A stretch of DNA of 64,000 nt. Origin: Diorhabda sublineata. Taxonomy: Eukaryota; Arthropoda; Insecta; Coleoptera; Chrysomelidae. The DNA is taken from positions 9,129,805 to 9,193,804 of the forward strand of contig NC_079484.1 in NCBI RefSeq assembly GCF_026230105.1, given 5' to 3'. The translations under genes were made by a program, and so were the position numbers. The notes under the pieces are model-generated. The model was not told the DNA's origin, did no database searches, and saw nothing but the letters and a program-made list of their open reading frames with translations. This document shows positions 11,401 through 22,777 of the stretch, in pieces; position 1 is the stretch's first letter, and the number at the start of each line of letters is the position of its first letter.

Positions 11401-11907
11401 AAATGAAGAAAAAATTCTAATAGGGAAGATAACTACTCTATCTGTATTCAGGCACTCGTTATCTCTTCTTATTCTATTTCAAGAATCCTAGATTCTCCTT
11501 TGATGCAGTGTAACCATCTTGGATTCGGCTTTTTCCAGCTATTTCGACACCGGAAATTCTTTCATAGATTGACTCTTCATCCATCCATCCGATGTAACTC
11601 ACCCACCACAATCTTACGAGTCTTATAGTCGTGACCATGACCTTGTAAACAGTGAAAAGTTTTTTATTAGGACGTATTATTTTACTGGACCGAATATTTT
11701 CTTCATGATTCTTCCTTCAGAACGGTAGTATGATCTTTGCGTCACATTTTAGTTAATATAGTCGCTCTCGTATAATATTTTGTTATAGCGAGAAATTGAA
11801 CAAAAATATTTGTATCTAGAAAAACTAAACAAGGAGATTTATTTATAGCAAAACTAGTAAAGGAAGATCTTGAAGTCTTGTCTTAAGCGAAATTAATATA
11901 AATATTC

Positions 11908-12612
11908 CATTTTTTCGTTGTATAGATGATTACATTACTGATGTACCAAAAAATGAAATTGAAAACATAAATCAAAAATTCAATTCTTATCATAAAAAAC
12001 TTCAATTCACAATCGATGTGATGTCACATTATATGAAATCAACAATAATAGAAGAACTTAATGGTATACAAAACCATTTTGGTTCTCAATATTCAAACTT
12101 TTTTATCATACTATGTCACAAAAGAGATCAGTACCTAATTATTAGTTTGAAGTTTGACTGATAGAACTGTCCAACTATCTAGATACTTAGCGATTCTAAA
12201 AGCAAAAACTGCATTGAAAAAATAACTGGTAACATATTCCAGAAAAGGATAAACAGATACATGAAACACTTTTCCTTGTTCCATATGTACAAGGACTTTC
12301 CCAACAGCTATCAAATCATATCAATAATCCAAATATTTTATGTATATTTCACATCCAAAAACAAAAGTAGTAATATTATGTAGTAGGTATCTTGTAATGA
12401 TTGTGACGCAGTTTACATAGGACAGACATATCAGTCTTCAGAAAAACGAATAAATAGCATACAATAAAAAAGTTTTCTATCAAAACCGACCTGAAATCAA
12501 GACTATCGATTACGAAAAACATATTAAAAGTTCTAGGAAGTAAAGTTAAAAAACTAGAAGAAAATTTATTCCCCTTGTTTAAACTAATATTCTATTTTGA
12601 TTTTAGTATGTA
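11908..12612 (+). pseudogene. Penelope-like element relic: end of reverse transcriptase, linker and GIY-YIG endonuclease
   Basis: The plus strand starts with PFFRCIDDYITDVPKNE (11908 onward) and then FNSYHKKLQFTID. This is the active-site box of Penelope-like reverse transcriptases (normally FF-RYVDD...F-SYH-kLqFTiE), with Y-x-DD here read as C-I-DD. The linker motif VPYVQGLSQQL follows near 12280. Then CDAVYIGQTYQS near 12400, with CD and YIGQT, is the GIY-YIG nuclease typical of the group, followed by KRIN and a basic tail. Many stops and frameshifts occur. The 5' reverse-transcriptase fingers and most of the palm are missing, so this is a 5'-truncated dead copy. Confidence 0.75.
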
Positions 12613-12836
12613 GTATGTTGTGGGTGATCTATTAATTAATCTTAATGCAAAATGTCAATGTCAAATCATATTTTCGTAAAGATCGAAATAGGTGGAAACG
12701 TTAAATTATCACGAAAATTGGATAGAAAGGTCTAAGGAGTAACAGGTTAAAGAAAATGAAACAAGTAGAAAAGTTCTGGCACTCTCGGTCCCTTTTTTAT
12801 TGTTACCGATCAATAAATATTAACAAAAATCTTAAT
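12241..12836 (+). repeat. Penelope-like element 3' segment, tandem copy A
   Basis: This ~596-bp segment runs from AGGATAAACAGATACATGAAA to CAATAAATATTAACAAAA and is repeated directly after itself at 12863-13515. It covers the second half of the linker, the GIY-YIG domain and the 3' untranslated region. Head-to-tail partial duplications are a usual insertion form of Penelope-like elements. At 12681-12700 it carries GATCGAAATAGGTGGAAACG, which resembles helix II plus GAAAC of the hammerhead ribozymes known from this group. Confidence 0.7.
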
Positions 12837-12862
12837 TTATGAAAAGAAATTTCCATGAAACG

Positions 12863-13515
12863 AGAAAAAGGATAAACAGATACATGAAACTATTTTCCTT
12901 GTTCCATATGTACAAGGACTTTCCCAACAGCTATCAAATCTTATCTATAAATACATTAGTATAAATCGTAGAGGACATAATATGTTATCCAAAAACATAA
13001 GTAGTAATATTATGTAGCAGATTACATTGTTTTTGACGTAGTTTACATAGGACAGACATATCAATATTTAGAAAATCGATTAAAGAACATACAATAAAAA
13101 ATTTTTCTGTCAAAAGGGACCTAAAATCAAGAGTATCCATTAAGAAAAACATCTAAAGGTTTAAGAACTAAAGTTAAGAAACTAAAGAAAAAATTTATTC
13201 CTCTTGTTAAAAGAAGTATTCTATTTTTATTTTATTTCAGTATTCTTTTGTAGGTGATCTATTGATTATTCTAACTATGCAAATTGTTAATGTCAAATAT
13301 AAAGACCGAAATAGGTCGAAACGTTAAAATTTACCTGTTATTATGAACTGATTTTTTATCAAAAGAGAGCTAAAAGCAAGATGAATTATCACGAAAATTG
13401 GATAGAAAGGTCAAAGGAGTAGAAAGTTGCAAAAAATAAATCGAGTAAAAAAGTTGTCGTATTCCCGGGGAAGTTTTTATCGTAAGCAATCAGTAAATAT
13501 TAACAAAATGTTGAC
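12863..13515 (+). repeat. Penelope-like element 3' segment, tandem copy B
   Basis: Second copy of the preceding segment, starting 26 bp after copy A ends and offset by about 622 bp. The GIY-YIG remnant and 3' untranslated region align throughout, with scattered substitutions and indels. Its ribozyme-like motif GACCGAAATAGGTCGAAACG (13304-13323) keeps a perfect GACC/GGTC helix and the GAAAC core better than copy A does. The upstream CTGATGA strand is not preserved. Confidence 0.7.
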
Positions 13516-13519
13516 ATAT

Positions 13520-14060
13520 AGCAAGATTAAATGATATTTTATATGGAAAAAATCACATTTTTATTAATTCAATAATTTTTTCCTAATATTGCCAAAAATT
13601 TCTATCGTTCCGGCTCATCTACAGCTATACAGGAATTAAATGCCAAAAAAACCAAACTGGCTACTTGCTTTTGTGAGAAGATATCGCTGTTACAGACAGA
13701 CAGACGGACGGATAAAACGCTACTAGCTACAAAAATGTGCTAAAAATAAAGAGGTCTATGCATTCAAGAGATACGAATGACTATGTAAATATATTGTTAA
13801 AATAATATACCTACATTAAAAACAAAATTGATTAGCCTAAATTTCACAATTGGGGTTATCGTTTATAATTAAATGTAATAACATATTTTTTAATAAGCAA
13901 CTTAATGATTCAAATGAATGAATTTGCATATCATTATTCAGATTACGTTGAAAACTAATTATTACATATCCGAATTAAAATTATATAAGGAGATTTATTA
14001 AGAGTGTCTAATTTAAAAACTATACGAGTATCTACTGGACACAATATGCCACATAATATA
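13520..14060. other. AT-rich DNA, no gene seen
   Basis: No gene. A short CAGACAGACAGACGGACGG microsatellite-like run occurs near 13694-13712. Confidence 0.45.
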
Positions 14061-14065
14061 CATCA

Positions 14066-15244
14066 ATCACTAAGTTGTGTGACACAATTTTGCCAAAAAT
14101 CGATTTTATTCATAGATGTAATCTCCTTCGAGAGCAATACAATCATTTCTACGTTTCACTAACTTCTCGATACCGTGCTTGTAGAAGGATTTGTTATTTG
14201 CCTCAAAATAGACTTTGGTTTCAGCAATTGCTTCTTCATTGGAGCTGAATTTCTTACTGGTAAACATTTTTTTGATATCAGCGAATAGCCAATAGTCACT
14301 GATGGCCAGATCTGGACTATACGGTGGATTAGGAAGTAATTCGTTCAATTTAACCATCGTTGCCATCGACTTTTGAATCGGTGCACTGTCTTGGTGAAAC
14401 AATGATTTTTTCTTCGACATATGTGGCATATTTTCATTGATTTTTGCATTCAAGCGATCGAACAACTCTATATAGTATTCTCTATCGATTGTCTCGCCTT
14501 TTTGGAGATAAGCGATGAACCAAAATACTGAAGCCATAACCTTCCCAGCTGACTGTTGTACTTTTGGACGCGTCGGACGTGTATCACCGACTGCTCTCCA
14601 CTCAGATGAGGATCGTTTTGATCCCGGAGTGAGGTGATGGATCCATGTTTCATTCATTGTCACATATCGACGCAAAAAATCCGATTTATTACGTGTAAAC
14701 ATTGACAAACAACGCTCTGAATAATCAACACGTTGTTTTTGATCGACTGTGAGTAAACCCTGCACTCACTTTGAAAGTTCAGGCTAAATTGTAAACACAC
14801 TGTCTGCTGATATCTTCACTGCCTCAGCTATCTCACGCAATTTCAATTTACGATTAGATATAACCAATTTGTGGACTTTTATTATGTTTTTTGGAGTAAC
14901 CACCTCATTGGATGACCAGAACGTTCACCATAATAGATGTCTTTACGTTCACGTTTAAATTCAGCAAACCAATAACAAACTGGTCTTTTCGATGGAGCAG
15001 CACTTTTGAAGCCATTGCTGATCTTGCACAGTATTGTTTTCATCAAGAAACAATAATAAATTAGCATAAGAAATTGTTTTAAAAATATCAAAAGTAGCTT
15101 AAATGGTAGTCATGTTATTCTGACTAATCGAAATGTCATGAAATTTCATACATGGTGTTTTGAAAGTTGGTACTTCATAAACGTCATATGGATTTGACAA
15201 AGGTAACGCCATCTATGTGTCAGTCACACGACTTATTGAGTGAT
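14066..15244 (-). mobile_element. mariner element A, full length but dead
   Basis: The right end, read inward on the minus strand, is ATCACTCAATAAGTCGTGTG, followed by ACTGACACA. The left end is ATCACTAAGTTGTGTGACAC, an inverted repeat that needs small gaps to align. The same end, ATCACTCAATCAGTCGTGTG, is found at a second copy at 52081. The span of 1179 bp is normal for a mariner (about 1.3 kb), and a broken transposase fills it on the minus strand. I could not identify a clean TA target duplication. Confidence 0.7.
14106..15116 (-). pseudogene. mariner transposase A (SETMAR-like), broken
   Basis: The N-terminal helix-turn-helix part (KRPVCYWFAEFKRERKDIYY, GERSGHPM, about 14900-15020) is separated by frameshifts from VSNRKLKLREIAEAVKIS-type sequence. 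The catalytic domain is open at 14106-14765, joined across a TGA where LSKW is expected. Catalytic residues: the first Asp is replaced (MNETWIHH instead of MDETWIHH), the second is present (HQDSAP) and the third is present (AISDYWLF). Between the second and third only 30 residues remain, not the mariner-typical 34, because of an in-frame 12-bp deletion that copy B does not share. The copy cannot encode active transposase. Confidence 0.8.
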
Positions 15245-15249
15245 GGGGG

Positions 15250-16385
15250 ATAATCCCCTATGATGTTCTCTACAAAACCCATGAACAAAAATATTTTGTG
15301 ATCGAAACCTGATGTAGCATTTTGAGAAATATAATAAAATCTCTACCAAAGCTAACACAATAGTACGTAACGTAGATACACAGAAGAAATGTATGCTAGT
15401 ACACATAAAAACGGTTGATAAAGACAATAATTACAATGGGTATAAAATATCAAGAAACGTCTAACGATCAACGTCTTTCTTCATTTTATAACTATTCAGA
15501 GTTGCTCATTATTTTTGTTTGGTACAATTTATTATCCGACATAAAATATAAATAATTTACAATCAACACACATTACCACATACCTAACTTATTTATTATG
15601 TATGTAAAGTTCCTCGTGACATCCTGTATAAACTATAGATACTTTTTTCTACATCTACGTTGAAAATTCATGTTCAAAAAATAATTTACACAGTTTTCCG
15701 AATCTAGGACGTGAGTTTCAATGAAAATGTAACAGTCACAGGTTTTACTCATGTTCCAATAGTCGATATAATTTGTAGAGGATATTTTTGCATTTGTACC
15801 AGTTGTTTTTCTAAAAATAATTCAATGTTAGTGACGTCTGAGAGTAATTAGATGTCGCGTGACATTCAAATCACACCGATCGCGTTAGCAAAAGAGATGA
15901 GTTGGCTGACATGGAGTTTCTATTCAGATCCGCACTGGTAGTAATTGAAATTAAGCAAAAAATATTATAAATGAAGTAACTCCAAATTAAATTAAAGATT
16001 AAGGTCAATTTCCGTTTATTAATTACAAGTCTTCGAAAAGCTATAAATACAGTGATGTTTGAGCCTAAAGTTATAATAGTTTAAGTAGTTTTGTTTCGAA
16101 ATTATTAGTGTTTAATCAAATAAAGACAATATGGATAATTTAAATTGAATGGTCTATTTATAGCCTTCGATAAAGTAAAAGTAGAATTTATGAAATAAGT
16201 AATAACATTTGACCTAGCTAAGGAGCCGATATTCATGCGATTTTGAGGCGTTTATGTTAATTTTAACTATTCGTATGAACGTGTTTAACAAAAGTTTTCG
16301 GAAAAAATTCGTTGCCTTCAATTCAATTCTAAATGACTTTAAATCTAGTTGCCATACAAAAAGTGATTTTATAAGGATTCAATTT
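15250..16385. other. AT-rich DNA, no gene seen
   Basis: No supportable feature. The only frame over 60 codons (15233-15427, minus) resembles nothing I know. Confidence 0.45.
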
Positions 16386-16389
16386 TCAT

Positions 16390-17262
16390 ATGTCATTTAA
16401 ATTTTACTTTAGTTATGGCGTACAAGTTAGATATCCGAACAAATATGACTGTATATGCAATTTAGAAGAACGGTTGTTAAAAAATGACATTGTGAATATA
16501 TTCAGAAAGCAGAGTATTGCACTTACAACAATTTATAAAACAATAAGTGAATTTGAACAAGGAATACCATGTTCAAACCTACCAAAAAGTGGGCGGCCTA
16601 AAGCTTTGAGTACTGCTTAGTCGAATAGATTGGTGGAATGTGCAAAAGACAAAATCAACTTGGAAGTTGGCTTACCGATAATAGGTTTCTCACATGACCA
16701 TCAGTCGCGAATTAAAAAGAAAGAGAGTTAAACATCAGAAAAGGAAGGAATGTCTAAAATATACTGAGCAACAATTGCGCAGAATTCGGATATGATGCAC
16801 TGCATTAAGGAGACGTCATTTCACGGTGACAAAAAATATTTCACCTAATCAATGATGGATTTCACACGGATGATATAGAAAAACGTCACAATAACGTGAA
16901 ATATGAATCCAAAAAATAATATGTAGATAAATGTTTGGTCTGGTATGCCGTATCCGAAGCAGGAATTTCACCTCCTTATGTCGGGTATGTGAGGGGTGAG
17001 GAGTTGGATGCACATATTTATACAGGGAGATGTCTTCCAAAATTGGTTGATTTTATTGATACACATCATCCCAATGACGTAATAATTTAGGCTGGAGGAT
17101 TTAGCCTCTTTTTACTAAGCATACCATTTGACACGAAAGAAGATAATCACCCAAATGTTCCTCAGGCTTTCCCTATTGAAGAGTTTTGGGCGATATTGAA
17201 TAGAAGAATAGAAAATGTATGATCAATCATATCGTCCAGAATAATATGTATTATCCAAAGTG
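16390..17262 (+). pseudogene. Tc1-like transposase, broken
   Basis: The first 16390-16620 piece carries an N-terminal helix-turn-helix ending in KSGRPKAL, the conserved GRP(K/R) of Tc1/mariner DNA-binding domains. Further along, in shifting frames, I read RRRHFTV, NDGFHTDDIEKRHNN near 16850, CLVWYAVSEAGISPPYVGYV near 16930, FIDTHHPNDVIIF near 17050 and IEEFWAILNRRIENVYDQSY near 17175. The last is the ...NP(I/V)E-(F/L)W... box holding the third catalytic residue of Tc1-type transposases. The order and spacing fit one transposase of about 330 residues, broken by several frameshifts and stops. Terminal repeats were not found. Confidence 0.7.
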
Positions 17263-17269
17263 TTGAGTA

Positions 17270-18040
17270 AAAATTACGCGCAATAAAAAAAAAGTACGTT
17301 AAAGTATAATTTAAATTGTGTTTCTTGTTAACTATATCTTGAAAAGTGCTGAATAAATGAATTGTTAACATTAGTTCGTTGTTTCAAAATTGCACAACAA
17401 ATTTTTTCTGAAAGCTTTTATTACATAAGGCAAAATTCTTCAAGGGGTGGAAACGAGTAATCACTATTTTTCAAGCCGGCAGTAGAGATGGTTTTGTACC
17501 ACAAGAATTGCTTTCATCCGACAATTCTGTGCTGATTAACAAACTAAGTGACTACGGCATTATTTGGAAAATAGTTCCCGATCAGTTCCTACCAAATATT
17601 TATCCAAATTCAGTCATTGTTATTTATCATTCCCGAATGTCAAACAAAATTGTCTAGATTCAAAAAAGATGAGACATTTATAAAAATTAAAAACATAAAT
17701 ATTCCTGAAAATATTCTCACAAATTCAGAAAGTTATATCTTGATAACGAATATCTTATTAATAGCATTATCAAGGTCTTTTATTATTAAGCTGTAAGAAC
17801 TTAATGGAAAATTATTTTTATGGGTTATTATTGATCAAAAATTGATTGTTTCCATTTTTTTGAATGATTTTTTCATGCTTTGGAATTAGGTTACAATCAA
17901 TTCAATTTATGATTTTCGACAAGTTTTAGAGTAAATGGCGTTATTTCGTCTAGACGACCAATTTCGCGATAATACAAAAAAACAATGCGATTTTTATATT
18001 TTAACGCAGCCTAAAAATTGATTGAATAAGTTTCAGGCTG
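17270..18040. other. AT-rich DNA, no gene seen
   Basis: No supportable feature. Confidence 0.45.
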
Positions 18041-18048
18041 CCGATCTT

Positions 18049-18975
18049 TAATACCGCCGAGCCGTTGTCGGGTTCTAATCTTAGGGTGGTTTTCGGTATT
18101 CAAGATCCATGCTATCTTTTAGCAATAAATTATCCCGCGTGTCCGTAGCTGTTTCTGTCGGGGAGTTGGCGTTTATAGGTTGCCGCAGCTTAACACTGCC
18201 GGGGGGTTGTCGAGATGGAGTCTTGGGTGTGGTTTTCGGGATTAGACACTAGAGCTATCTTTTAGCTATTAATTAGTAATATATTACCCCGGAGAGCACG
18301 AGTTTGGACTATATTTGTCTACGTGGTAATGTATCCAAGCTGCCGCACTTAACACCGCCGAGGGGTTGTCGAGATTGAGTCTTGGGTGTAGTTTTCGGGA
18401 TTAAACACTCGTGCTATCTTTTAGCAATTAATTAGCAATGTATTACCCCGGAGAACGTGAGTCTTTGACTATTTTTGTTGACGTAGTAACGTATCCAGGT
18501 TGCCGCAGTTTAACACCGCCGAAGGGTTGTCGAGATTGAGTCTTGGGTGTAGTTTTCGGGATTAGACACTCGTGCTATCTTTTAGCAGTTAATTAGCAAT
18601 GTATTACCCCGGAGAGCGCGAGTCTTTGATTATTTTTGTCGACGTAGTAACGTATCCAGGTTGCCGCAGCTTAACACCGCCGAAGGGTTGTCGAGATTGA
18701 GTCTTGGGGGTGGGTTTCGAGATCAGATACTCGTGCTATTTATTAGCAATTAATTAGCATATATTACCTCGGAGAGCGTGAGTTTAGACTATATTTGTCT
18801 ACGTGGTAATGTATCCAGGCTGTCGCAGCTTGAAACTGCCAAGGTTGTCATGTTCGAGACTTATGGTGACTTTCAGGGACTAGTGCTGTCTTTTAGCAAT
18901 AAATTATCCACTCGAGCTGCCTTCTATAGGTTTCACTGTTGCCCAGATAATGCATATGGCTGCCCTAGCTAATAT
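18049..18975 (+). repeat. satellite-like tandem repeat, unit about 160 bp, about six copies
   Basis: TAACACCGCCG or close variants start units at about 18049, 18191, 18350, 18511, 18672 and 18831, giving periods of about 142, 159, 161, 161 and 159 bp. Within each unit the order is fixed: GGGTTGTCGAGATTGAGTC, CTATCTTTTAGCAATTAATT, TATTACCCCGGAGAGC, then GACTATTTTTGTC, ACGTAGTAACGTATCCAGG and TTGCCGCAG. The central units are most alike and the edge units most diverged, the usual pattern when homogenisation acts on the middle of an array. The unit is GC-richer than its surroundings. No coding capacity. Confidence 0.85.
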
Positions 18976-18979
18976 TAAT

Positions 18980-19795
18980 GTAAAAGGAAACGAGTACTGG
19001 TCCAGGTGCTTCTTCCTAAAATGGCTGTCGCAACTTAATATAAATGGGTAACTTAGTGGAAATTATTTGATAACGTGTACCGAATCTACGATATAAAATT
19101 AATATCAACCACCCTAAAGGTTTTGTATCACTCAAGAAAACCCAAATCTTACGAAAAACATGATCTATTAGCATACTTTGAGTAAGAAACTATTTCACAA
19201 AAACAAGTGAAACTTTATTGGTACGAAATCTGATAAGTGACACCATCAATTCCAATCAAATTTATCATCCCATCAATGCACTCACACACATAAAATATTA
19301 TCAGATGTTTTTACACATTTATCATTTCACGATCTGATATTATCTCACGTATATTTCAGTTTTAGTTCATAATTGTAATATAGTTTATTTATTATTATTA
19401 ACTTCCATTACACCATTCGAATAATAAATAGATCTAGTTATGTTTATAATTCTATTAATTAATGACCCACTTTCTATGTGATCGAAAAAAAAAATGACAT
19501 GAACAAAGTCCGATGAAACTATAATCGTGTTATATCGTAATTAATGAAACATAAATTCCGCTTTAATAAAACCTTTTAAATTCTATAAAATAATTTTTCC
19601 GTAACGTAAGCAAGGGGAAATTTAAAAACATACCACTCTCTTCTCTAATGGGACTATCTCCCAAGATTGACCTCAACAAAAATTTTGTAGTAATCAAGTA
19701 AAAGCGTATTTATGTGCCAAGGATAGTAAGTAGATGATTATATTAATACATATATTTTGTTTAAATAAAAATTGATTTACCACTTTTTTATTTTT
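18980..19795. other. AT-rich DNA; weak decayed satellite edge, no gene
   Basis: Up to about 19050 faint echoes of the 160-bp satellite persist (GGCTGTCGCAACTTAATAT). Beyond that I see nothing supportable. Confidence 0.4.
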
Positions 19796-19799
19796 ATTA

Positions 19800-20150
19800 T
19801 ATATTGGCTCTACAGCCATTACGGATGATAGCCGCCCTGTCGGGTTCTGTTGATTCATCTTTTGCGGTAAATCACTTCGCTTCCCTCATTATCCTTTTAC
19901 ATTTCTGTGAGCTTTGGGCCTTTCTATGGTTGACTTCCACTCTGTTACCTTCCGTATCTCTTCTTGGATTATGTCCAAACCAATTAAGCCTTGGTATCTT
20001 TATCACTGCTAACTATATCACCATCTTTGACCTCGTTGTTGATCCCGTGGTTCATTAACCTTGTTGAGTATCCTCCGTCGGTTTTGACAGGTTCCAATTT
20101 CTTCCTTAGGATCTTTCATTCCATTTTATTACCTTAACATCATTATTGTC
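19800..20150 (-). pseudogene. LINE C-terminal remnant, same family as 31430-32020
   Basis: The minus strand reads LRKKLEPVKTDGGYSTRLMN, then EVKDGDIV, then after a frameshift IKIPRLNWFGHNPRRDTEGN. The plus-strand remnant at 31430-32020 contains the matching words RKIMEPIKADGGYLERLMN, EVEESDIV and RRDTEDNKVEV. This is the RNA-binding/C-terminal part of a LINE polyprotein. The frame is broken and no palm motifs are left. Confidence 0.65.
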
Positions 20151-20154
20151 CGCG

Positions 20155-20455
20155 TTTTATTGTTAGAAAGATAAGTACTACTATTTTTAATGTGGGAAAA
20201 TCAAAAGCAGTCAAAATTTTCGAGAAAATAGTGCGTTCTTTCGAAGTGGAAGGAAAATTTGCATGTACGTGGGAAGTCAATTTTTTGCTTTTGATTTAGG
20301 TTTTTCGGGTTTAACATGTATTTTATTTTGAGAGATCAATTTTGATAGAGCCATCATATATCTACATACATCAGTGTTTACGAATGGGTATATATTAAGT
20401 AGTATTTATATATACACTTATTTCGCTACGACAATGGAGAAATTAATTTAGAGAA
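20155..20455. other. AT-rich DNA, no gene seen
   Basis: Nothing supportable. Confidence 0.4.
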
Positions 20456-20458
20456 AGA

Positions 20459-21133
20459 CCTTCAGATGATTGACTTGATGAGTTTGGTAAATTTTCTCTT
20501 GTTTCATAATCTGAATTAGGTTTCCAAAAAAACAAAGTTGATATTCATGAATAAAATCAAATATTTCTTTAGATGACATCAACATTTTTCAATAGATTTG
20601 AATTTTTTTAAGATGCAAAAATGTTAACATGAAGAAACCACACAACATGTCTCGAAATAGTTCCTACACGTTTCGCTAATTTATCGGTCTCTGTACAGAG
20701 TGATTATCGTAAAAATGATATATAACTTTAAGGACGTAGATGTATTGGCGCCAATCTTTCTATAATCGCGCATGCCGTATTTCTAAGAGCAGCGTAGCTC
20801 CATTGAGATCTGGGCGTTTGAGATCTGCTCGCTTCGCTGTTTCGAGTGAAAGTGAACTTCTCTTCGATACAAAACGTCTCGCCTGGGTTCGTGTAAGTAA
20901 GGAATAGAAGGTAGTCCTATGGAACATGTAGAAACTAGAAGGATTTAGGTGTGTTGGTTTTTGTAAAACGTGTACCAGATATATCGGGGCAGATTAATTT
21001 AATTGCAAGCTATTAAGACTTTAAGAAGGTGATAAAAGAAAGGTAACTTGGAATTCCTAAAGATAACTTGGAATTTCCGGTATCGAATGATTATAGTTTT
21101 ATTGAGAAAGGAAAAAATATCGTGAATGAATGT
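20459..21133 (+). repeat. unassigned interspersed repeat, copy 1
   Basis: This segment matches 22778-23313 in the same orientation: first CAGATGATTGACTTGA..., then, after an indel of over 100 bp, about 350 bp from GCCGTATTTCTAAGAGCAGC to AAAAATATCGTGAATGA that is nearly identical by eye. The block at 20765-20900 is GC-richer than its surroundings and reads GAGATCTGGG, CGAGTGAAAGTGAAC, GCCTGGGTTCGTGTAAG. No domain is recognisable in either strand. It could be a non-autonomous transposon, LTR piece or SINE-like unit. Confidence 0.7.
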
Positions 21134-21139
21134 TTTCGA

Positions 21140-21635
21140 AAGGCTGGATATGAGATTTGAAAAAAAAACCTAAAGCGCTTCCCCTCTTCCAACAAAACTG
21201 CGAACTAAACGCCATAGCAAACAACATCCCATCCCATCCCATCCAATAGTCGGTTTAAATCCGTCGCTTCAAAGGAAATAATGCAGGATCTCATTCGCTA
21301 CATTTTTACCTATTTATATTAAGGATAATTAGTATTTGGACACAAACACAGACACTTTTTCTTCTGGTAGAATAGGGCTGCCTCAAGATCACAAATTTTC
21401 ACTTGAAGGTCACTCAAAATCGATGGGAACAGTGCAAGTTTTGGTTTCAGGAAGAAAAATCCTGGAACCTCTTTCATATTTATGTACGAATAACATTTTT
21501 GTTCAACTTCCTATAGGCTATAAAAGACAAGTTCATATAAAACAATAATTTCATTGCCAAAAGATTCGCACACTTCAATTTTTAATATAATCTTCGAAGA
21601 GATTGAGACATTTGTCAGACAAACTTTTCAATACC
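21140..21635. other. AT-rich DNA with a short ATCCC microsatellite
   Basis: CATCCCATCCCATCCCATCC lies at about 21226-21245. No gene is seen in the rest. Confidence 0.5.
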
Positions 21636-21639
21636 CAAA

Positions 21640-21960
21640 GACTACAAAACAGACCTTGAAACTTCTGGAAATTCCGCAGACAAAGTTTTCTTCAACCATT
21701 CTGTCAATTCGTTGAACCAGGTCATCTGAAACGACAGATTTGCGTCCTTGGCCCCCTTCATTGGCACATTAATTATTATGGCCATCGTTAAACACCATTC
21801 GCGCACATTACCTTCACTCATGAAGTTTTTCATATACATACGACTCATTTTCCGATGGATCCTGCAGCACTATTGCCTTAAGGTTGTAGAAAAAATCACA
21901 CTTCGCAATTACAACTTGGCGGGAGCATCAATAATGGATCACATGTTTACGTGGATTTAG
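21640..21960 (-). pseudogene. mariner transposase N-terminal fragment
   Basis: On the minus strand, NVREWC near 21805 is followed, in another frame, by GGQGRKSVVSDDLVQRID, then SAEFPEVSRSVL near 21660. This is the second helix-turn-helix region of an insect mariner transposase, where V(R/K)xWC-xFk-GRt is followed by sGRkSvV-deLv-kvd and elS-eFPevSrsvLy. The catalytic half is missing and frames change twice. A GC-rich, CG-containing stretch of unknown nature follows at 21961-22085. Confidence 0.6.
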
Positions 21961-22775
21961 CACCACGCCGACTGACGCCTGAATGTCAAAATTGACGGCG
22001 TGTGTAGTGCGAGAGCTTCGCAGTCGCCTACAGCGCATGTCCGCTCTCTTCTGCCTGCGTAGCGTCTGCACGGAGCGATCGGCCCTCGTTTTATTATTTC
22101 ATAAAACAAACAGAAACACTTTTTGAGGGATAAGATAGCAATATGAGATGTACTACGATGATGCTGAATTATTTTCGATTTTTTTTGTTTAAATATTGGG
22201 TAAAAATATTTTTCAACATCAGAAATTAGCAGTTAGGCTACTGGTTGGACCACACTGTAATAGAAAATTTTTGTTTTAAAAGCGATTTTTTTTATTTTAT
22301 TGTTCTTAACTTGACATACATTTTTGAAATAACCTACCTTTTCACATTATTATCATCACATTGTGTACACTTGTAGATTCTAAATTGTTGACACATTTTA
22401 AATATTATCAAATACTTTGTAACGTAACATTAAAACAAAACATTGTGGATTCAAGTCAGTTTATAAATTACATTTAGTGCATACCGATACCATCACGACA
22501 CAAATACTCGCGTTTAGAGGACTATATATTTCGTTTCCATTGAGGATACACTGACTTTGATCTCTTATTTATTGACGATGTATATTTTATAAAACTACCG
22601 GGAATATGTCCATTTATTTCTTTCATCCCTTCGGAAACTTATTTGGGGTAATATGGCGGTAATAAAATAGTTCAATAAGATTCGTGAGCTTTCAATGAAA
22701 ATTCATCAATGAGATGACGCGTCAGCTTTATGGACCATTTCAACGTTTCTTCATACAAAATTATTCCATTTACAT
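21961..22775. other. GC-rich patch then AT-rich DNA, no gene seen
   Basis: 21961-22085 is conspicuously GC- and CpG-rich (CACGCCGACTGACGCC, GTCGCCTACAGCGCATG). It may belong to the 5' end of the adjoining mariner or another element. The rest is AT-rich without a recognisable feature. Confidence 0.4.
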
Positions 22776-22777
22776 AC

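Noticed and set aside
11440..11680. Possible antisense LINE tail (VVGELHRMDG on the minus strand).
   Set aside because: Only one or two weak words match the expected order; not enough to call.
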